This document shows positions 60,638-64,000 of a stretch of 64,000 nucleotides of DNA, piece by piece. Source of the stretch: Chloracidobacterium sp. (GTDB lineage: Bacteria > Acidobacteriota > Blastocatellia > Chloracidobacteriales > Chloracidobacteriaceae); NCBI GenBank assembly GCA_025057975.1, contig JANWUV010000001.1, forward strand, positions 124,001-188,000, written 5' to 3'. Position 1 is the stretch's first letter. Each line of letters begins with the position of its first letter. Position numbers and translations under genes: made by a program. The notes under the pieces are model-generated. The model was not told the DNA's origin. It did no database searches and saw only the letters and a program-made list of their open reading frames with translations.

Positions 60638-62470
60638 TCAAGCGCTCTGTTCTGTCATGGCTTGCTTGACGGCGTGGAGCAGCTCGTTTTCGCTGAACGG
60701 CTTGGCAAGAAATACACACTGCTTGGGCAGGCCCAGCATCCGCTCACGAGCGCCAAAGGAGCCGCTTATGACAATACAACGGCAGCCCGGATATTCCTTG
60801 AGTGCATCCTCCACGACCCGCTGTCCGCCGCCTTCCGGCAGAATGTCATCGGTGACAAGTAAGTGAATCGGCTTGCCCTGTTGCGCGACGATATACCGAA
60901 GCGCCTCCTCCGCTGTTTGCGCCGCGAGGACGATAAAACCGGCGTCGGTCAGCCATTCGCAGATCAGCTCCAGCAAATCCTCTTCGTCTTCCACCACCAA
61001 CGCCGTCAGTCCGCTGTAATGTCCACTCGGTCGCCAAGCATGGCGCGGTCTGGGTGACAGGCTTGGGTCGGCTTCGGCCATCGGCAAAAACAGAAAGAAT
61101 GTCGTCCCAACGCCCAGCGCCGATTCCACCTCAATAAAACCGCCGCACTCCGTGATGCAGCCGTAGGTCATGGAAAGTCCCAGTCCCGTTCCTTTGCCGC
61201 TCGGCTTCGTCGTAAAGAAAGGCTCAAAGAGGCGCTGGCGCGTCTCCTGACTCATGCCGATGCCTGTGTCGGCGACCGTAATCAGCGCGTAGTCGCCTGG
61301 TTCAGGTGGGAGCGCACAGGCGCGGATGCGCCCGGACGGCGATTGTATTTGTTCCGCCGTCAGATTGACCCGGCTGGTTGCTACAGTCAACGTCCCGCCT
61401 TCCGGCATGGCATCACGCGCATTGACCACCAAGTTGAGCAGCGCCTGTGAAAGTTGTCCGGCGTCCACCGAAGCGTAGAGCGGTTCAGGATGCAGATGCT
61501 TCGTGAACTTCACCCGCGCCGACAGAATGCGTTCGGCGAGCAGCGCCGTCTCCATGACAATCGGGTTGATGTCTTGCACCAGTGCAACGGCGTCACTTTT
61601 CCGGCTGAAGATCATCAACTGCCGCACGAGTTCAGCTCCGCGCTTGGCGGCAGTCAGGATCGCCGCCCGTTGTTTGGCCAGCCGCGCATCGAGTTGACTG
61701 GACCGCGCGCCGATCATTTCGGCGTAGCCTTGAATGACCGACAGGATGTTGTTGAAGTTGTGGGCGACGCCCGAAGTGAGTTGCCCAATGGCTTCGAGGC
61801 GCTGCATACGGCGAAATTGCTCTTCCCGTTGCTGCCGACCGAGCGTTTCTTCGGCCACCGCCAAACAGAACACATCAGCCCCAAGCCGAAAGCGGGCGAT
61901 GGCAAGGTGAATGGCGATGGGCGCGGCGTTTTTGGTTTGATGTCGCCAAAGGGTGGGCTGCGTGAACTGGTGCGGCGATGTTTGCTCGCAGGGTTTTTCG
62001 GTCAGGTAGTCGCGCCACGCTTCCCGCATATCGGCGGTCGCAAGTTGGACGACATCCAATCCGGGCCATTCATCGGCGGCGTAGCCGTACAGTTGCAGCG
62101 CCGCTTCGTTGGCGTACCTTGTCTTGAGGGTGTACGGGTCGAAGAGCCAGACAGGCAGCGGGAATTGGTCAACAATCGCGCGCCACGTATCGGCCACGAC
62201 GGCTTCTTCGGCCGACCGAAACCACTCGCTCAACAGCGCCGCCGGAAGGTCGCCGGCGCGCGCTAACGTCTCCGGCGTGAGGTTGCCCGCCTCCAGCAAC
62301 GCCGCCAGAGCTTGATGGTGCAGAGCGATCAGTTGGGTCGCGCTCTGAAGCTTGGCGTCAGTGAGCAGCTTTTTTAGGGTAGCGACAGCCGCCGGGAGGT
62401 CAATCCGCCTGCTCACGTAGCTTTTGAGCGCGTCGGTATAAGTTGAACGCGACTGTTCTGGGAAGGGCAT
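60638..62470 (-). CDS. Hybrid sensor histidine kinase with N-terminal helical, PAS, HisKA, HATPase and receiver domains
   Basis: 610 residues, no membrane segment, so cytoplasmic. Residues 1-90 form a helical domain with Ile-Ala-Leu-His-His-Gln-Ala-Leu-Ala-Ala-Leu-Leu near 48-59, reminiscent of the RsbU-N/KaiA-like domain. A PAS domain follows at about 95-215. HisKA has His237 (Val-Ala-His-Asn-Phe-Asn-Asn). HATPase shows the N box Asn-Ala-Arg-Asp-Ala-Met-Pro-Glu-Gly-Gly and Gly-Lys-Gly-Thr-Gly-Leu-Gly-Leu. The C-terminal receiver has Val-Val-Glu-Asp-Glu-Glu, Val-Thr-Asp-Asp (phospho-acceptor) and Lys-Pro-Phe. No output regulator is adjacent, so it acts on a distant partner. Confidence 0.92.
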   Translation of the reverse strand: MPFPEQSRSTYTDALKSYVSRRIDLPAAVATLKKLLTDAKLQSATQLIALHHQALAALLEAGNLTPETLARAGDLPAALLSEWFRSAEEAVVADTWRAIVDQFPLPVWLFDPYTLKTRYANEAALQLYGYAADEWPGLDVVQLATADMREAWRDYLTEKPCEQTSPHQFTQPTLWRHQTKNAAPIAIHLAIARFRLGADVFCLAVAEETLGRQQREEQFRRMQRLEAIGQLTSGVAHNFNNILSVIQGYAEMIGARSSQLDARLAKQRAAILTAAKRGAELVRQLMIFSRKSDAVALVQDINPIVMETALLAERILSARVKFTKHLHPEPLYASVDAGQLSQALLNLVVNARDAMPEGGTLTVATSRVNLTAEQIQSPSGRIRACALPPEPGDYALITVADTGIGMSQETRQRLFEPFFTTKPSGKGTGLGLSMTYGCITECGGFIEVESALGVGTTFFLFLPMAEADPSLSPRPRHAWRPSGHYSGLTALVVEDEEDLLELICEWLTDAGFIVLAAQTAEEALRYIVAQQGKPIHLLVTDDILPEGGGQRVVEDALKEYPGCRCIVISGSFGARERMLGLPKQCVFLAKPFSENELLHAVKQAMTEQSA

Positions 62471-62500
62471 GAGTCAAAATAACAACACTCAGCAACAAAG

Positions 62501-62521
62501 GTGGTAAGGAATTCGTACCAC
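62501..62521. promoter_or_regulatory. Imperfect 21-bp palindrome upstream of the histidine kinase gene
   Basis: GTGGTA (62501-62506) and TACCAC (62516-62521) are perfect half-sites around a partly symmetric centre containing GAATTC-like sequence. The dyad is 31-51 bp before the ATG at 62470, a place suited to a repressor or autoregulatory site. Confidence 0.45.
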
Positions 62522-62603
62522 GTGTGATGTTCTCTGAATAGTTGGGCTTGAAGGCCTTCCGTGCCTCTTTCTGTGCCTTTGTCAGCGGTGGCCGCACGAA
62601 ACA

Positions 62604-63776
62604 TCACCAACGAGCGGCGGCGGCGCCCCGACGCGAGAAGCCGTCCAGCACGGCGGCGACGGCCTCCGCCACAACGTCTTCCGCCTCAATCGTTTGTTCT
62701 TCGGCGAAGCCGATGCGCGACGGCAGAATGAAGCGCAACCGACCACGCGCCACCTTCTTATCCAGCCGCATCGCCGCCATGAGGTCTGCAACGGCGATTC
62801 CGTCCGTGCCGGGCATGTGGCCGATCCGTCGCACCAATCGTTCCACACGCGCCGCTTCCGCTGCGGAGAGCCGCCCCAACCGGACGGCGATGCGGCAGGC
62901 GGCGACCATGCCGACGCCGACCGCCTCACCGTGGCGAAAACGCCGATACCCCGTGACGGCTTCCAGCGCATGCCCAACCGTATGCCCAAAGTTTAGGACC
63001 TTGCGTTCACCGGCCTCGCGCTCATCGCGGGCGACAATCTCCGCCTTGATCCGACAGCAATCGGCGACGACTTCCGCCAGCCAGTCCCACGGCAACCGGC
63101 GGCGCGGCGACAGCGGCAAACGCGCCTCAAGACGCGCAAACAGGTCGGCGTCACGGATGACGCCGTATTTGACGGCTTCGTGCCAACCGGCGTTCCACTC
63201 GCGGCGCGGCAGCGTCGTCAGCGTCTCCAGCTCGGCGACGACCAACGCCGGCTGGTGAAACGCGCCGATGAGGTTTTTGCCGGCGCGATGATTGACGCCG
63301 GTTTTGCCGCCGACCGAGCTGTCAATCATCGCCAGCAGCGTGGTGGGCAACTGGATGTAAGCCAGTCCGCGCAGATAGGTCGCGGCGGCAAAACCGGTCA
63401 GGTCGCCGACGACGCCGCCTCCCAGCGCCGCCAGCAGGTCGCGCCGCTCCAGTCGGTGCGCCACACAGGCGTCCCAAATGCGCGCCGCCGTCCGCAGCGT
63501 TTTGTAGCGTTCCCCAGCAGGAACGACGCACAAGTGGCCGCGCCAGCCGGCCGCTGCAACGCCGGAGAGGACGGCGGCGGCGTAGCGTTCGGCCACCTGC
63601 GGATTGGTCACAATGAGAACCGAGCGCGGGTCGTCGCCAAAGGCGCGCCGGAGCAGGTCGCCCAACGCGCGATACAAACCTGCGCCGATATGTACATCGT
63701 AGCGCCCGCCGGCGTATGTCACCGGCACGGTGCGGGAGGTGTCCGCCGGGGCGCAGTGGGGTTCGCCGTCCATCAT
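62604..63776 (-). CDS. aroB: 3-dehydroquinate synthase
   Basis: 390 residues. Gly-Gly-Gly-Val-Val-Gly-Asp-Leu-Thr-Gly-Phe-Ala-Ala is the NAD-binding motif, and Gln-Leu-Pro-Thr-Thr-Leu-Leu-Ala with Asp-Ser-Ser-Val-Gly-Gly-Lys-Thr-Gly-Val-Asn is the catalytic region. Zinc ligands include Glu in Trp-His-Glu-Ala-Val-Lys-Tyr-Gly and His in Asn-Phe-Gly-His-Thr-Val-Gly-His. It catalyses the second step of the shikimate pathway. ATG 63776 overlaps the upstream gene stop as ATGA. Confidence 0.97.
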   Translation of the reverse strand: MMDGEPHCAPADTSRTVPVTYAGGRYDVHIGAGLYRALGDLLRRAFGDDPRSVLIVTNPQVAERYAAAVLSGVAAAGWRGHLCVVPAGERYKTLRTAARIWDACVAHRLERRDLLAALGGGVVGDLTGFAAATYLRGLAYIQLPTTLLAMIDSSVGGKTGVNHRAGKNLIGAFHQPALVVAELETLTTLPRREWNAGWHEAVKYGVIRDADLFARLEARLPLSPRRRLPWDWLAEVVADCCRIKAEIVARDEREAGERKVLNFGHTVGHALEAVTGYRRFRHGEAVGVGMVAACRIAVRLGRLSAAEAARVERLVRRIGHMPGTDGIAVADLMAAMRLDKKVARGRLRFILPSRIGFAEEQTIEAEDVVAEAVAAVLDGFSRRGAAAARW

Positions 63777-64000
63777 GGGGCGCCGCTAGGTTTTTTCTTC
63801 ATTTGCTGGATGACCAGATTACGTACTTGGACGGGAACGGCCGGGTCGTTGCTGAGTTCCTTGAGCTGCGCCGGCGTTAGCGTGCCGACCAGCGTTACAG
63901 CGCGGCCTAGCGGCAGCATGCGATTGCGCAGAAGCGCCATCTTGACATAGTTGCGGTTGGCCCACCGGGCAGTGTCGGCGATGAGGATAACAACGTGCTG
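63773..64000 (-). CDS. 3' end of an unidentified gene coupled to aroB (5' truncated by window edge)
   Basis: The last 75 codons of a reading frame that enters from the right edge and stops with TGA at 63773-63775, overlapping the aroB ATG. The visible part has a hydrophobic strand (Val-Val-Ile-Leu-Ile-Ala-Asp-Thr-Ala), several Arg/Asn-rich turns (Arg-Asn-Tyr-Val-Lys, Leu-Arg-Asn-Arg-Met) and a basic tail (Met-Lys-Lys-Lys). It does not resemble the end of shikimate kinase, the usual partner of aroB. I cannot name it. Confidence 0.6.
   Translation of the reverse strand, partial: QHVVILIADTARWANRNYVKMALLRNRMLPLGRAVTLVGTLTPAQLKELSNDPAVPVQVRNLVIQQMKKKPSGAP

Noticed and set aside
61454-62266. 270-codon forward frame inside the histidine kinase gene
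   Set aside because: Antisense to intact kinase motifs; no start signal.

Overview
The window is GC-rich, densely coding bacterial DNA, most likely from a chlorophototrophic acidobacterium of the Chloracidobacterium type. Two observations lead there: a CsmA-like chlorosome baseplate protein next to a bacteriochlorophyll/chlorophyll synthase, and a VWFA protein of the kind first described as Acidobacteria-specific. The remaining genes fit a diderm chromosome (TamB, LptF/LptG, Mla-type lipid transport). I saw no tRNA, rRNA, CRISPR array, insertion sequence or phage gene. The taxonomic call is an inference from gene content.

Layout. 1-8 kb: the 3' end of a TamB-like gene, helicase HrpB, and two exported peptidases (families S46 and S55). 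8-14 kb: mutS, then a reverse-strand peptidoglycan group (D-Ala-D-Ala carboxypeptidase, small exported protein, Mpl). 14.4-19.8 kb: the phototrophy locus on the + strand: (bacterio)chlorophyll synthase, a Get3/ArsA-like ATPase, csmA, a PH-like protein with a helical, Pro/Ala-rich tail, and a long plant/cyanobacterial-type IspH. 19.8-28 kb: reverse-strand genes for a membrane Fe-S oxidoreductase (EtfD/HdrD-like), an LptF-LptG fusion, two paralogous small exported helical proteins, a TPR protein and a methyltransferase. 28-33 kb: carD with a good sigma70-type promoter, a CNNM/CorC protein, then glutaminase and glutamine synthetase side by side.

33-43.8 kb: cobQ translationally coupled to an FkbM remnant, ftsH, an Fsr-like MFS gene broken by a frameshift at a C6 run, a secreted serpin, a second MFS transporter, about 510 bp of structured DNA without a gene, an FtsX/MacB-type permease and a PIN-TRAM membrane protein. 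43.8-55.7 kb is one long reverse-strand run: a type III polyketide synthase/membrane protein/methyltransferase operon, a beta-lactamase-fold hydrolase, MltG, the VWFA protein, YkgJ, PurC, PgsA and an MlaE-MlaF-MlaD transporter. 56-64 kb: DoxX, an SMP-30-like protein, a DUF5522 protein, a ceramide-glucosyltransferase-like enzyme coupled to glycerate kinase, a hybrid histidine kinase, AroB, and the 3' end of an unknown gene.

How the genes fit together: the 14-20 kb locus links terpenoid precursor supply (IspH), pigment esterification (BchG/ChlG family) and the antenna baseplate (CsmA), with two proteins of unknown role between them. Several gene pairs share ATGA or GTGA stop/start overlaps, which points to translational coupling. 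The most novel-looking parts are the csmA-linked ATPase and PH-like protein, the compact type III PKS operon, and the tandem exported helical paralogues.
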